NCBI GenBank assembly: GCA_003513845.1
Contig: DOTB01000015.1
Location: 1-64,000 of the forward strand
Length of the DNA: 64,000 bases
Reading direction: 5' to 3'
Source: Candidatus Atribacteria bacterium
Lineage (GTDB): Bacteria > Atribacterota > Phoenicimicrobiia > Phoenicimicrobiales > Phoenicimicrobiaceae
The notes beneath the pieces are model-generated. The model saw only the letters and a list, made by a program, of their open reading frames with translations, searched no databases and had not been told where the DNA came from. This document shows positions 1-8,403 of the stretch, in pieces. Made by a program: the position numbers and the translations under genes. Each line of letters starts with the position of its first letter. The stretch's first letter is position 1.

Positions 1-332
1 GCCCTGATCCGGTCCGGAAAGAGTAAGAGAGCCAGGGCCCCATTCTTACTCCAGCTCATCCCTTTCTTCTTAAAACGGGAGGCGATGACTTTATTGATGT
101 TCGATTCTATCGCTCCGGTTCTCTCTATCCCTTTATCCTTTAGTTTAAACTGATTGGTAATCCCCTTACGGTTACGGGATATGTAGGTGTAGAGCTTTAC
201 TAGATTATCTTTATCTTTTTGGTCATAGGGATCCCTGATCAGCTGGTCTATTCTTAATAAGGCCTGATCTATTTTATTATATTTTTGCAATCCTTCTCTT
301 GCAAAGTATCTTATTACTAACCAAAGAAAGTA
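1..332 (-). pseudogene. ISLre2/UPF0236-type transposase remnant, C-terminal part
   Basis: A minus-strand frame is open from a TAA at 333-335 to the left edge of the window, with no start codon near its upstream end. It contains GAIESNINKVIASRFKKKG followed by MSWSKNGALALL, which matches the conserved C-terminal block of ISLre2/UPF0236 transposases as I know them. The N-terminal two thirds of such a protein (usually 400-500 aa) is absent, because ndk begins 80 bp upstream. I infer a 5'-deleted insertion sequence relic; its 3' end lies outside the window. Confidence 0.6.
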
Positions 333-411
333 TTATTAATATATAATATTTTTTCTTCTAACTACCCCACTAAATTTTACACTAACCCGTATATTTTCTT
401 ATCGTAAATTC

Positions 412-942
412 TCAAATTTCCAACCAAAGAGAAATTTCTCTCCTTGCCTCTTCAACAGTTTCTGAAGCATGAATTAAATTTTGCAATGCTCGTCTTTCTC
501 TGGTAGAGAAGTCAGGTGAATCTATAGAAAAATCACCTCTAATAGTTCCTGGTTCAGCAAAAAGAGGTACAGTATTCCCCACTAATTTTCGTACAATTTC
601 AACAGCATGATTTCCACTCAATATAAGAACAACTACAGGTCCAGAAGTTAGATGTTGAATCAGCCACTTTCTCACTAATTTCCCAACTTCCAGCGCATCA
701 TCAGTACCTAAGTCCTTTGCAATATCTAAATTATATTTTTTATAAGTATCTATAGCCTTTTTACCGACAGATCTAATCCAGTCTTTATCATCAGGATAGT
801 GTTTTTCTAAAATTTTAATAGTAGCATTTACCATTTTTATTTCTTCTAACCTCAGCCCTATTCTTTCAAACCTGGAAATTATTTCCCCAACCAGACCTCT
901 TTTAAATGCATCGGGTTTTATTAAAACCAATGTTTTTTCCAT
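412..942 (-). CDS. ndk: Nucleoside diphosphate kinase (long form)
   Basis: Transfers the gamma phosphate between nucleoside triphosphates and diphosphates through a phosphohistidine, balancing cytoplasmic NTP pools. The N-terminus EKTLVLIKPDAFKRGLVGEI and the active-site block NLIHASET (His158) are clear. At 176 aa it is about 30-40 residues longer than the usual 135-150 aa enzyme. The extra length is a charged insert around residues 47-100 (HYPDDKDWIRSVGKKAIDTY onward), located where short forms have only a loop before the catalytic core resumes at TSGPVVVLIL. It appears to stand alone; the CPBP gene upstream ends 77 bp away. Confidence 0.95.
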   Translation of the reverse strand: MEKTLVLIKPDAFKRGLVGEIISRFERIGLRLEEIKMVNATIKILEKHYPDDKDWIRSVGKKAIDTYKKYNLDIAKDLGTDDALEVGKLVRKWLIQHLTSGPVVVLILSGNHAVEIVRKLVGNTVPLFAEPGTIRGDFSIDSPDFSTRERRALQNLIHASETVEEARREISLWLEI

Positions 943-1019
943 TTTCTAACTCACCTCTGAATTATTCTTTTTATAATTGAAAGCACCACCTTATCTGACA
1001 AAGTGTTCAAAATTACCTG

Positions 1020-1652
1020 CTAAAAATTCACAAAATATTTTAGGGTAAAGTTTATGAAAGTATGAGTAATGAAGGCAGGCCAGAATGATTTCCCCCGATA
1101 GGCAATATACCCGAACCATAATCCCATGGGAATACACATCAGTATCTCTATTTCCGGCTTTCCAATATGAAGAAGCACAAAGGGAACCATCTGTATAAGG
1201 ATGCTTGCTTCTTTAAATCTTTCCTTAAGCCCGAATAGAAGAAAACCGCGAAGTATAAATTCCCAGAAAAAAAGAAGGGGAACCATCTGGGTGAAGAAAA
1301 CATAATAATTAAAACGCTCAGTATAATAGTGGCTTACTGAAGATAAAAGAGAACCAATATACAACACCGGGATAGCAATAAAAACAGTTACGGCTACGTA
1401 AAAACCCCACAACCTGTAATCTCCTATTCGGAGCCCAAAATCAAGAGGATTCTTCTTCAAGATAACTAAAATAGTAAAAAATGGAAAAATTGCATAGTAT
1501 ATCAGATAGTTTACCACCAAAGATGAACTTATCGGTCGACAAATTGCCAGAACAAAGAAGAGTGTCGCTGTACAAAGAACAACTACTTCTCTATAATTAT
1601 TTTTTAAAAAAGAATGTATCTCCTGCAATTCTTGCTTGAAACGATTTAACAT
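1020..1652 (-). CDS. CPBP-family intramembrane protease homologue
   Basis: A 210-aa protein with about six hydrophobic segments, starting near residues 23-40, 46-66 and 80-104. It carries the CPBP (CAAX protease and bacteriocin-processing) signature in degenerate form: WEFILRGFLL at 130-139, where Glu131 and Arg135 match the second Glu and the Arg of EExxxR but the first Glu is Trp. The later histidine motifs are present (LLHIGKP, His162; FITHTFINF, His197). Family members are membrane-embedded glutamic proteases or protein-maturation factors. No substrate can be named from context, and the altered motif leaves activity uncertain. Confidence 0.75.
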   Translation of the reverse strand: MLNRFKQELQEIHSFLKNNYREVVVLCTATLFFVLAICRPISSSLVVNYLIYYAIFPFFTILVILKKNPLDFGLRIGDYRLWGFYVAVTVFIAIPVLYIGSLLSSVSHYYTERFNYYVFFTQMVPLLFFWEFILRGFLLFGLKERFKEASILIQMVPFVLLHIGKPEIEILMCIPMGLWFGYIAYRGKSFWPAFITHTFINFTLKYFVNF

Positions 1653-1741
1653 AATAACTCCTCTTTAAACTTCCTTAACAAGTCTACATTTATTTATACG
1701 ATAAATCTTTCAAAAATCCTTCTTTTCTAGAAAATTTAAAT

Positions 1742-1773
1742 AAAAAAGCCCTTCAGCAAAAGTCCAAAGGGCT
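1742..1773 (-). terminator. Rho-independent terminator
   Basis: On the minus strand AGCCCTT and AAGGGCT form a 7-bp stem around a 13-nt loop, followed by TTTTTTA. It lies about 350 nt downstream of the P-type ATPase stop, so it probably ends that transcript. Its loop resembles the terminator behind the tmRNA gene (38363-38390). Confidence 0.65.
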
Positions 1774-2119
1774 GGTTATTGTCTGGCTCCCTCTATTGGA
1801 AACACTTAGAACTTTTAAGGGGGATATTGCACTTGAAAATATAAGATTAATAAGTTAATTATTTGTATTTTTCATGAATGCCTTTAAAAAATATATATTC
1901 TATGAACTATATACAGGTAATATTTTGCGATATTATTAGCAAATTATTCATATTTCTAAATCAATATACTATGGTGGAGGCTGTTAGAAGACTTTCCCAA
2001 CTTTTGCATGAATGAGGAAACCTAGAAAATAATTTGCAATCTAAAATAAACAATCATTATTTGTTAAGAATCTAATCTTTTAAAAGTATGATAGTTTTTA
2101 AAATTAATGCTGATTTAAG
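1774..2119. other. AT-rich intergenic gap
   Basis: No ORF with a ribosome binding site, no RNA gene fold and no clear repeat is visible. It is probably the 3' untranslated part of the ATPase transcript plus the upstream region of the CPBP gene. Confidence 0.4.
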
Positions 2120-3970
2120 TCAATCTCTTTCTTTATCTATGGATAGAAATTGAGCATTTACCGCTACAACTATCGTACTTAAAGACATAAGCGCAGCACC
2201 TATAGCTGGTGAAATTATTATACCATAACTAAATAAAACTCCAGCAGCAAGAGGAATGGCCAGGACATTATACCCTGTTGCCCAAAATAGATTCTGAATC
2301 ATCTTCTGGTAGGTTGCCTTTCCAAATAAAATTAGTTTAGTAACGTCTAAGGGGTTGCTGTTTACCAGAATAATATCAGCTGTTTCTGCAGCAACATCTG
2401 TACCTGAACCGATGGCAATGCCGACATTCGCCTGAGCCAGGGCGGGAGCATCATTAATCCCATCTCCAGTCATCGCCACAAATTGATCCTTGTTCTGCAG
2501 CTCTTTTATTTTTTCCTGTTTTTCATGGGGCAGGATTTCTGCAAAGTATCCGTCAAGATGTAATGTATTTGCCACTTCTTTGGCAATCCTACTATTATCT
2601 CCAGTCAGCATCCAGCACTTTATGTTTAATTTTTTTAGCTGTTGTACTGCTTCATAGGATTCCTCTCTGATTTTATCAGACAGGGAAATAATGCCAATGA
2701 TTTTACTGTCAAATAAAGCATAAACCATCGTTTCTGAATGATTCACCTTGATTTCTTCTTGTAATTTGAAATTATTCTTCCTTATATAGGCTTGACTCAC
2801 CAAGAAAATATTTTTCCCTTCTATCTTCCCTTTTATGCCTTGTCCTTTGATTACTCCAAAGTCTGATACCGGCATGGTCTTGATTTTAAGTTCTTCAGCT
2901 CTTTTCATAATTCCTTTAGCTATAGGATGCTCAGAATTCGTTTCGAGGGAGGCAGCAAATTGAATAATTTTCTTTTCATCATAATTTTTATCGATGATGG
3001 TAACCTGACTTACCCCAAACTTCCCTTCAGTCAAGGTTCCTGTCTTGTCAAATACCAGTGTGGTAATTTTTCTGGCATTTTCAAAGGCTGTCCTGTTTCG
3101 TATTAAGAGCCCGTTTTTTGCAGATAAGGAGGTAGATACTGCAGTAACCAATGGTATGGCTAAACCCAAAGCATGGGGGCAGGTAATGACCATGACCGTA
3201 GCCATCCTTTCAATGGCAAAGGCCAGATCCAAACCATAAGTATACCAATAAACCAGAGTAGCTACTCCGACAGTCACTGCAATCAAGGTAAGCCAACTGG
3301 CTGCCTTATCTGCCAATCTTTGTGTTTTGGATTTAGATGATTGGGCTTCTTTTACCAGGTCAATAACCTTGTTTAAATAGGATTCTTCCCCTGTTTCTTC
3401 AACTTTTACCTCTAAGATCCCATCTCCGTTTACCGATCCACCAATAACTTTATCGTTCTCTTTTTTATGTACCGGTTTTGATTCTCCGGTCAACATGGAT
3501 TCATCAATATAACTGCTGCCTTTAACGACTAAACCGTCAGCCGGTATTTTCTCACCGGCTTTGACTAAGATCTTATTCCCTTTTTTTAATTCAGAAATCT
3601 TTACTTCTGTTGTATCGCTTCCTTTAATTAGGTGGGCAGTGTCCGGCATCAATTGTGCTAATTTCTCTAATGCGCGGGAGGCACTTAAAACAGATTTCAT
3701 TTCAAACCAGTGACCCAGTAGCATTACATCAATTAGGGTAGCAAGCTCCCAGAAAAAATATTTCCCCTCAAGGCCAAAAACGACAGCTGAACTATAGATA
3801 TAAGCTACCGATATCGCTAAGGCGATTAGTGTCATCATCCCCGATTGTTTTTTCTTGGATTCTTCAAAAAATCCCTGAAGAAAAGGCCTGCCGCCATAGA
3901 AGAATATGAAACTGGAAAGAGCAAATAAAACATACTTGTCTCCGGTAAAAGTAAAGCTGAAACGCAACAA
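2120..3970 (-). CDS. copB: CopB-type (P1B-3) heavy-metal-translocating P-type ATPase, 5' end probably lost
   Basis: ATP-driven exporter of copper (Cu2+/Cu+ class) across the cytoplasmic membrane. The membrane metal site is CPH at 264-266 (VMVITCPHALGLAIP), the mark of the P1B-3 subgroup. TGES is at 161-164, the phosphorylation site DKTGT starts at Asp308, the nucleotide-domain EHP motif follows near 346, and GDGINDAP near 497. The frame opens with a TTG directly after an in-frame TAA and lacks the histidine-rich N-terminus and first transmembrane hairpin expected of family members of about 680-750 aa. Another frame just upstream encodes a hydrophobic stretch (LKSVIFIIVSTLIVAFQL), so a frameshift or decayed start is likely. 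It lies last in the Rrf2-Hcp-cupin gene row. Confidence 0.85.
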   Translation of the reverse strand: MLRFSFTFTGDKYVLFALSSFIFFYGGRPFLQGFFEESKKKQSGMMTLIALAISVAYIYSSAVVFGLEGKYFFWELATLIDVMLLGHWFEMKSVLSASRALEKLAQLMPDTAHLIKGSDTTEVKISELKKGNKILVKAGEKIPADGLVVKGSSYIDESMLTGESKPVHKKENDKVIGGSVNGDGILEVKVEETGEESYLNKVIDLVKEAQSSKSKTQRLADKAASWLTLIAVTVGVATLVYWYTYGLDLAFAIERMATVMVITCPHALGLAIPLVTAVSTSLSAKNGLLIRNRTAFENARKITTLVFDKTGTLTEGKFGVSQVTIIDKNYDEKKIIQFAASLETNSEHPIAKGIMKRAEELKIKTMPVSDFGVIKGQGIKGKIEGKNIFLVSQAYIRKNNFKLQEEIKVNHSETMVYALFDSKIIGIISLSDKIREESYEAVQQLKKLNIKCWMLTGDNSRIAKEVANTLHLDGYFAEILPHEKQEKIKELQNKDQFVAMTGDGINDAPALAQANVGIAIGSGTDVAAETADIILVNSNPLDVTKLILFGKATYQKMIQNLFWATGYNVLAIPLAAGVLFSYGIIISPAIGAALMSLSTIVVAVNAQFLSIDKERD

Positions 3971-4138
3971 TTAAGGTAGATACAATGATAAATATTACTG
4001 ATTTTAATCAACTGATTTCTTACATTCTTGTAAGTAAAATCAATTTAGTTCAAACCCTTACCTTAAATCAAAGTTTATCATTGCGAAAGATCGTCATATC
4101 ACCATCATTACTCTTGATGATAACTTTTATTATTCTAA
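3971..4138 (-). pseudogene. Possible frameshifted N-terminal remnant of the copper ATPase
   Basis: These 168 bp between the cupin and the ATPase carry stop codons in all minus-strand frames. One frame still reads as a membrane segment, LKSVIFIIVSTLIVAFQL, placed where CopB proteins have their first helix before the L.F.FTGDKYVLFALSS block. This supports a decayed 5' end rather than a normal spacer, but the similarity is short. Confidence 0.35.
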
Positions 4139-4459
4139 CTATTTTTGCATTTCTGATGGATTGGGTGTTTTAAATACTAATAATGTGGCATTATCTTTGC
4201 CAACATTTTTAATGTTCATCGGTGTTTGATATGTAACCGTTAATAAATCTCCCTCTTTTATGCTATTATCCTTACCGTCAAGATTAACCGTTACCTTGCC
4301 TCTTAACAGTAAAATATGAACATTGGAATTGGCATGATGCTGAGGCACACTCTGTCCCGGCTTTAATGCGATTTGCATGACAAGAAGATGTTTTTCATCA
4401 ACAATTTTTCGATAACCCATCTTATTGTCATGATAAGGAATATTCTCTAATACATTCAT
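4139..4459 (-). CDS. Small cupin-domain protein
   Basis: A single-domain cupin of about 106 aa. Cupin motif 1 is visible as PGQSVPQHHANSNVHILLLRG (two adjacent His as likely metal ligands) and motif 2 as GDLLTVTYQTPMNIKNVG. The Shine-Dalgarno GAGG stands 8 nt before ATG at 4459, so this start is preferred over the GTG at 4468, which lies inside the binding site. It begins 13 nt after the Hcp stop and is probably cotranscribed. Cupins next to Hcp genes recur in anaerobes, but no reaction is established; metal or small-molecule binding is as far as the sequence allows. Confidence 0.75.
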   Translation of the reverse strand: MNVLENIPYHDNKMGYRKIVDEKHLLVMQIALKPGQSVPQHHANSNVHILLLRGKVTVNLDGKDNSIKEGDLLTVTYQTPMNIKNVGKDNATLLVFKTPNPSEMQK

Positions 4460-4471
4460 TTGATCCACCTC

Positions 4472-6616
4472 TTAACGCGCTTCCATCATAGCTTTAACGT
4501 CTTCTTCAACGGTACTAATAGGTTTGATATCAAATTTCTCAACCAACACTTTGGCAACATTCGGTGAGATAAATGCCGGTAGAGTCGGCCCTAAACGGAT
4601 GCCTTTCACTCCCAGATACAGCAAGGCTAAGAGAACGGCAACCGCCTTTTGTTCATACCAGGCAATATCAAAGGATATCGGTAGGTCATTGATATCCTGA
4701 AGGCCAAATACTTCCTTTAGTTTTAGCGCAATCACTGCAAGCGAATAACAATCGTTACACTGTCCGGCATCCAATACCCGGGGAATGCCATTGATGTCAC
4801 CAAGAGACAGTTTGTTATACCGGTATTTGGCACAGCCAGCGGTAAGGATCACCGCATCTTTGGGCAGGCTTTTGGCGACTTCGGTAAAATAACTTCTCGT
4901 TTTGTGTCGCCCGTCACAACCGGCCATGACAATAAAACGCTTTATTGCTCCGTACTTGACCGCTTCCACCACCTTATCAGCTAAGGCAAGAACCTGATTA
5001 TGGGCAAATCCTCCAACAATCTCCCCGGTCTCAATTTCCTGTGGCGGCTGGCATTTTTTGGCCAGTTCAATCATTTCACTAAAATCTTTCTTGCCTCCTT
5101 CCGTTCTGTCAGGAATATGCTTCACCTCAGGAAAACCGGTCATGCCAGTAGTAAATATTCTATCTTTATAAGAATCTTTTACCGGAATAATACAATTCGT
5201 TGTCATCAGAATAGGTCCGTTGAAAGTTTCAAAATCCTGATTCTGATGCCACCAAGAACTCCCGTAATTACCCACAAAATGTTCGTATTTTTTAAAAGCA
5301 GGATAATAATTCGCCGGAAGCATCTCACCGTGCGTATAAACATCGACACCCGTTTTCTCAGTTTGTTCTAACAACTCTTCCATGTCCTTTAAATCATGAC
5401 CGGAAATAAGAATACCAGGATTACTTCTGACTCCGAGATTAACCTTCGTAATTTCCGGATTTCCGTACGATTCCGTATTCGCTTTATCAAGCAGAGCCAT
5501 GGCCTTCACTGCCACTTCCCCGGTTTCCAAAACGAGATTGGTAAGCTCCTCTGCTGATAAGTCTTTGGTCATTGCGGCAAGCGCTTTGTATACAAATTTA
5601 AATATAGCATCATCATAAAAACCTAAAACAGCCGCATGATCGGTATAAGCCGCAAGCCCCTTTAAGCCAAAAAGAATGATGGATTTTAAAGATCTGATAT
5701 CCTCGTTATCACTATATGAAAGAGGGCTTACCTGCAATGATTTTTGCATGAACTCTTCCTTGGTTTCTGCTGACCAGACTGCAGAGTCATGCAAATTTTC
5801 CTGAGTAATTTTTACTGTTCCTTTAATTTCATCCCTTAAAACAATAGTATCTTTGATAAGATTCATTATTCTGTCCTCATCAAAGTTTACATTGGTGATT
5901 GTGGAAAAAAGCGCCTGACAGGCAAATAGCCCATATTTCCGGTCTAAAGAATCTTTGGCTTTTTCTGCATAGATCGAAAGTCCCTGCAAAGCATAAACCA
6001 GCAGATCCATTAAATCTGAAACCCGTTCATTTTTCCCGCATACCCCTTTAACCGTACAACCGGTATTTTTTGCGGTCTCCTGACATTGAAAACAAAACAT
6101 TCCCATATTCTTCCTCCTTTTTAGGAATAGTTTTTTGGTTAAATCTATTCCTGTTTTTGTTTTAAAATTTCTTTTAATTATTTTATCTTTCTTCTTTATA
6201 TCGAGATGTTGGAATTCTTCTCCCAAGTTAACCAGCCAATCAGCTTCATATAAAATTTGAAAATTCAAAGATGTGACTATGCCCGGTGAGTGGTGATGAG
6301 CAATCATCTCGAGTATTTCTTTAATATATTGAGATGGATATTCTATTTTATTTAAGATTTTCTCTGCAACGGGAGGACCTTCCTTTTCCTGCAAATGTCC
6401 GCTTGCTGAACGGTATTTTCGTTCGCACTCTCTAATGCCGATATCATGCAAAATTGCTGCGGGGAAAACAATATTTTCGTCGCCCCCTTCTTTCTTCACA
6501 ATTTCTTTGGTATAACTTAGCACTGACTTTGCATGATTTATTCTCTTTTTGTCGCAATCAAAATAATTTTCCATTTCGGAAATCAGTTTATAAATTATTT
6601 TTTTCATATCAACCAA
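4472..6616 (-). CDS. hcp: HD-domain hydrolase fused in frame to hybrid cluster protein (Hcp)
   Basis: One 714-codon frame encodes two proteins' worth of sequence. Residues 1-170 are an HD phosphohydrolase-like domain ([11 protein letters not shown], His57-Asp58; HHHSP further on). Residues 171-714 form a full hybrid cluster protein, with the N-terminal cluster cysteines C175, C178, C187 and C193 in the CX2CX8CX5C spacing of anaerobes. Later Hcp cysteine motifs are also present ([32 protein letters not shown]). Hcp reduces nitric oxide or hydroxylamine and has S-nitrosylase activity in enterobacteria. AAAGGAGG lies 6 nt before the ATG of residue 171 (6104-6106), so free Hcp can also be made. 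The frame overlaps the upstream Rrf2 regulator by 8 bp. Confidence 0.9.
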   Translation of the reverse strand: MVDMKKIIYKLISEMENYFDCDKKRINHAKSVLSYTKEIVKKEGGDENIVFPAAILHDIGIRECERKYRSASGHLQEKEGPPVAEKILNKIEYPSQYIKEILEMIAHHHSPGIVTSLNFQILYEADWLVNLGEEFQHLDIKKKDKIIKRNFKTKTGIDLTKKLFLKRRKNMGMFCFQCQETAKNTGCTVKGVCGKNERVSDLMDLLVYALQGLSIYAEKAKDSLDRKYGLFACQALFSTITNVNFDEDRIMNLIKDTIVLRDEIKGTVKITQENLHDSAVWSAETKEEFMQKSLQVSPLSYSDNEDIRSLKSIILFGLKGLAAYTDHAAVLGFYDDAIFKFVYKALAAMTKDLSAEELTNLVLETGEVAVKAMALLDKANTESYGNPEITKVNLGVRSNPGILISGHDLKDMEELLEQTEKTGVDVYTHGEMLPANYYPAFKKYEHFVGNYGSSWWHQNQDFETFNGPILMTTNCIIPVKDSYKDRIFTTGMTGFPEVKHIPDRTEGGKKDFSEMIELAKKCQPPQEIETGEIVGGFAHNQVLALADKVVEAVKYGAIKRFIVMAGCDGRHKTRSYFTEVAKSLPKDAVILTAGCAKYRYNKLSLGDINGIPRVLDAGQCNDCYSLAVIALKLKEVFGLQDINDLPISFDIAWYEQKAVAVLLALLYLGVKGIRLGPTLPAFISPNVAKVLVEKFDIKPISTVEEDVKAMMEAR
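6104..6121 (-). promoter_or_regulatory. Internal ribosome binding site and start of Hcp inside the fused ORF
   Basis: On the minus strand AAAAGGAGGAAGAATATG places a near-perfect anti-16S match 6 nt before ATG. The same bases encode KRRKNM at the HD-Hcp joint. Translation can therefore restart here, giving a 544-aa Hcp of normal length. Confidence 0.75.
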
Positions 6617-7019
6617 TCACTTTTTCTAATAATTTACCTATAGTTAATTTTTTAAATTCTTTTTCTACTATTTTTTCTATCCGTTTTATTTCTTCTCTTA
6701 ATACACAGGTCCTGCGATTTGGGCATATTTTATTTCTGAACATGCAATCAGATAACTCAAAATCCCCTTGATATATTTTGATTAAATCAGTAAGGCGTAT
6801 TTCGTCCGGATTCTTTTTTATGCGGACACCTCCCGAAATACCTTCCTTAGACTCAATCAATCCATGTTGAATTAATTTTCCTAAAACCCCTCTCAAGAAA
6901 TGATAAGGGATAACCAGGCTCTCTGATATCTTTTTTGTGGAAAGAAAATTATCTTTATCTGTCGATAATAAAAGCAATGCCCGGATTGCATAGTCGGTAT
7001 CTTTGGTAAAAATCTTCAT
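6609..7019 (-). CDS. Rrf2-family iron-sulfur transcriptional regulator, probably NO-responsive
   Basis: A winged-helix Rrf2 regulator of 136 aa. The start [19 protein letters not shown] is typical of the family, and the dimerisation/cluster segment carries three cysteines (C92, C99, C105 in [15 protein letters not shown]), as in NsrR and IscR, which bind an Fe-S cluster. The ATG at 7019 has GGAGG 8 nt upstream; the in-frame TTG at 7034 overlaps that site and is rejected. It is the first gene before HD-Hcp, which suggests it controls Hcp in response to NO or nitrosative stress, as NsrR does elsewhere. Autoregulation is suggested by the palindrome on its own -10 box. Confidence 0.88.
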   Translation of the reverse strand: MKIFTKDTDYAIRALLLLSTDKDNFLSTKKISESLVIPYHFLRGVLGKLIQHGLIESKEGISGGVRIKKNPDEIRLTDLIKIYQGDFELSDCMFRNKICPNRRTCVLREEIKRIEKIVEKEFKKLTIGKLLEKVIG

Positions 7020-7042
7020 GAAATATGCCTCCAAATTAACTG

Positions 7043-7057
7043 CTACTATTATAGTAG
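7043..7057. promoter_or_regulatory. Candidate Rrf2 operator: palindrome covering the -10 box
   Basis: CTACTAT-A-ATAGTAG (minus strand) is a perfect 7+7 inverted repeat around one base, wholly covering the TATAAT of the operon promoter. A dimeric repressor bound here would block RNA polymerase. The neighbouring Rrf2 gene is the obvious candidate. Confidence 0.6.
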
Positions 7058-7076
7058 AAGTTAATCTTTATGTCAA
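7048..7076 (-). promoter_or_regulatory. Consensus sigma-70 promoter of the Rrf2-hcp operon
   Basis: TTGACA (7076-7071), a 17-nt spacer and TATAAT (7053-7048) match the consensus in every position. Transcription would start about 20 nt upstream of the Rrf2 start codon. Confidence 0.85.
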
Positions 7077-7081
7077 TATGC

Positions 7082-7103
7082 AATATCAATTCACAATGAT
7101 ATT
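7082..7103. promoter_or_regulatory. Inverted repeat upstream of the hcp promoter
   Basis: AATATCA and TGATATT are perfect 7-bp arms separated by 8 nt, just upstream of the -35 box of the Rrf2-hcp promoter. The position suits an activator site; a CRP/FNR-like half-site TGTGA is inside on the minus strand. Function is not shown. Confidence 0.35.
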
Positions 7104-7272
7104 TTTTGGGAATGATTGGCAGTTTTTTGGTAGTTTTATAATCGATTATACTTTCTCCCCCTAATTCAAAATAGTTGTCTAAGATAAGACTAATTTTTTA
7201 TTTTCATTGTATCTATCAATAATAATACGATATTGTTAATATTTTATATTTGGAATGGGTTGTTTTATGTTT

Positions 7273-8385
7273 TTATTCTTTTTTGTCCGTAACAAGTAAT
7301 AGAAGTAAATAATAAGCTAAAAGCCCGGCTAAAAAACCAAAAAACATATTGGTAACCAGGGCAACAAAAACAGTAGCAATCATGGGAATTATATCTTTAC
7401 CTAAATGAACATCTCTGACAAACTTGGTAAGTTCTATTCCTATCATAAACATCATGGCTCCGATAATAGCCCTAGGGAATACTGCAAACAAACTGGCGAT
7501 AGAGGCTGAAAGAAACAATCCCATAGCCATCTCAATCAAGCCCTCTATGATGTTGGTCCCTCCGGTTCGTGCCCCGAAATAATATTGTCCAGCCAATCCT
7601 CCTGCACCATGACAGGTAGGCATTCCTCCTAAAAAAGGTAGAATAACATTCATAGTTCCTTGATTCCAAGCCAGTTGTCTTACGCTTACATTTCTTTCCG
7701 GCCAATAGTCCTTGATGAGGGAGGAAGTGGCAATAGTAGCATTAGTAGCTGTCAAGGGTACCTGGGTAAAACCAGCTAATAATAGTGTCTGCCATACTTC
7801 TGTTAGAGAAAAACTTGTCAAAGTTGGGTAACTGAACACTGGGGCGCTTATTTGAGCAAACTGTCCTTTAAATAACATAATTACTATACCAATAGTCATT
7901 AAAACAATAGCGGCAGGCGCATAGCGATTTTGGCGTAGTAATAACACAATAAGTATTGAGATAATCCCGATCATCCACCAGGTGGAAATCATTTTGTATG
8001 CTTCAATCGCAAGCAGTATTCCCAACGTAACTTGTATTCCTCTAATAACCGGTTTGGGTGTTACTCTGGCAATCCAAGTAATAATGCCTGTACTTGCTAG
8101 TGTGATCCATACGATTCCCATTCCGAATCCGGAAGCATATATCATGGAGGGGGTCCATTGCTGAGTTATTGCTACAATAGCGATGATTTTCATGGGTTCA
8201 ATGGGCATAGGGAGCCGATAAATAAGACCGGTAACAATATTGGTAATGCCCATCATGACAAGGAATCCAGCAGGATTGAGACCACAGACTACAATGTATC
8301 CAATAGCCATAGGGAAAAGGGTACCGAAATCTCCCATGGATCCGGCTAGTTCTCTTAAATTAAATTCAAAGGATTTAATCTTCAC
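7273..8385 (-). CDS. MOT1-type putative molybdate/sulfate transporter
   Basis: A 370-aa polytopic membrane protein with about ten hydrophobic segments. It begins with FNLRELAGSMGDFGTLFPMA, the family hallmark, and contains QVPLTATNATIATSSLIKDY and GGMPTCHGAGGLAGQYYFGARTG, both recognisable from MOT1-like (SulP-related) anion transporters. Plant and algal MOT1 proteins import molybdate; bacterial members are less well characterised, so the anion is uncertain. The gene follows the ABC permease by 18 bp and is probably the last gene of an ArsR-ABC-ABC-MOT1 operon. Confidence 0.8.
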   Translation of the reverse strand: MKIKSFEFNLRELAGSMGDFGTLFPMAIGYIVVCGLNPAGFLVMMGITNIVTGLIYRLPMPIEPMKIIAIVAITQQWTPSMIYASGFGMGIVWITLASTGIITWIARVTPKPVIRGIQVTLGILLAIEAYKMISTWWMIGIISILIVLLLRQNRYAPAAIVLMTIGIVIMLFKGQFAQISAPVFSYPTLTSFSLTEVWQTLLLAGFTQVPLTATNATIATSSLIKDYWPERNVSVRQLAWNQGTMNVILPFLGGMPTCHGAGGLAGQYYFGARTGGTNIIEGLIEMAMGLFLSASIASLFAVFPRAIIGAMMFMIGIELTKFVRDVHLGKDIIPMIATVFVALVTNMFFGFLAGLLAYYLLLLLVTDKKE

Positions 8386-8403
8386 GAACAGGACACCTTT
8401 TTA

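Noticed and set aside
1774-1800. Partial tRNA gene near TGGCTCCC
   Set aside because: Only about eight bases match a tRNA 3' end; no T arm or acceptor partner can be folded, so it is not annotated as a tRNA.
3045-3239. Plus-strand frames throughout the window, such as this one inside the copper ATPase
   Set aside because: They lie antisense to strongly supported genes, lack ribosome binding sites and show no family motifs.
8386-8403. Molybdenum-cofactor riboswitch before the MOT1 gene
   Set aside because: Only 18 bp separate the MOT1 gene from the ABC permease, so there is no room for a leader element.
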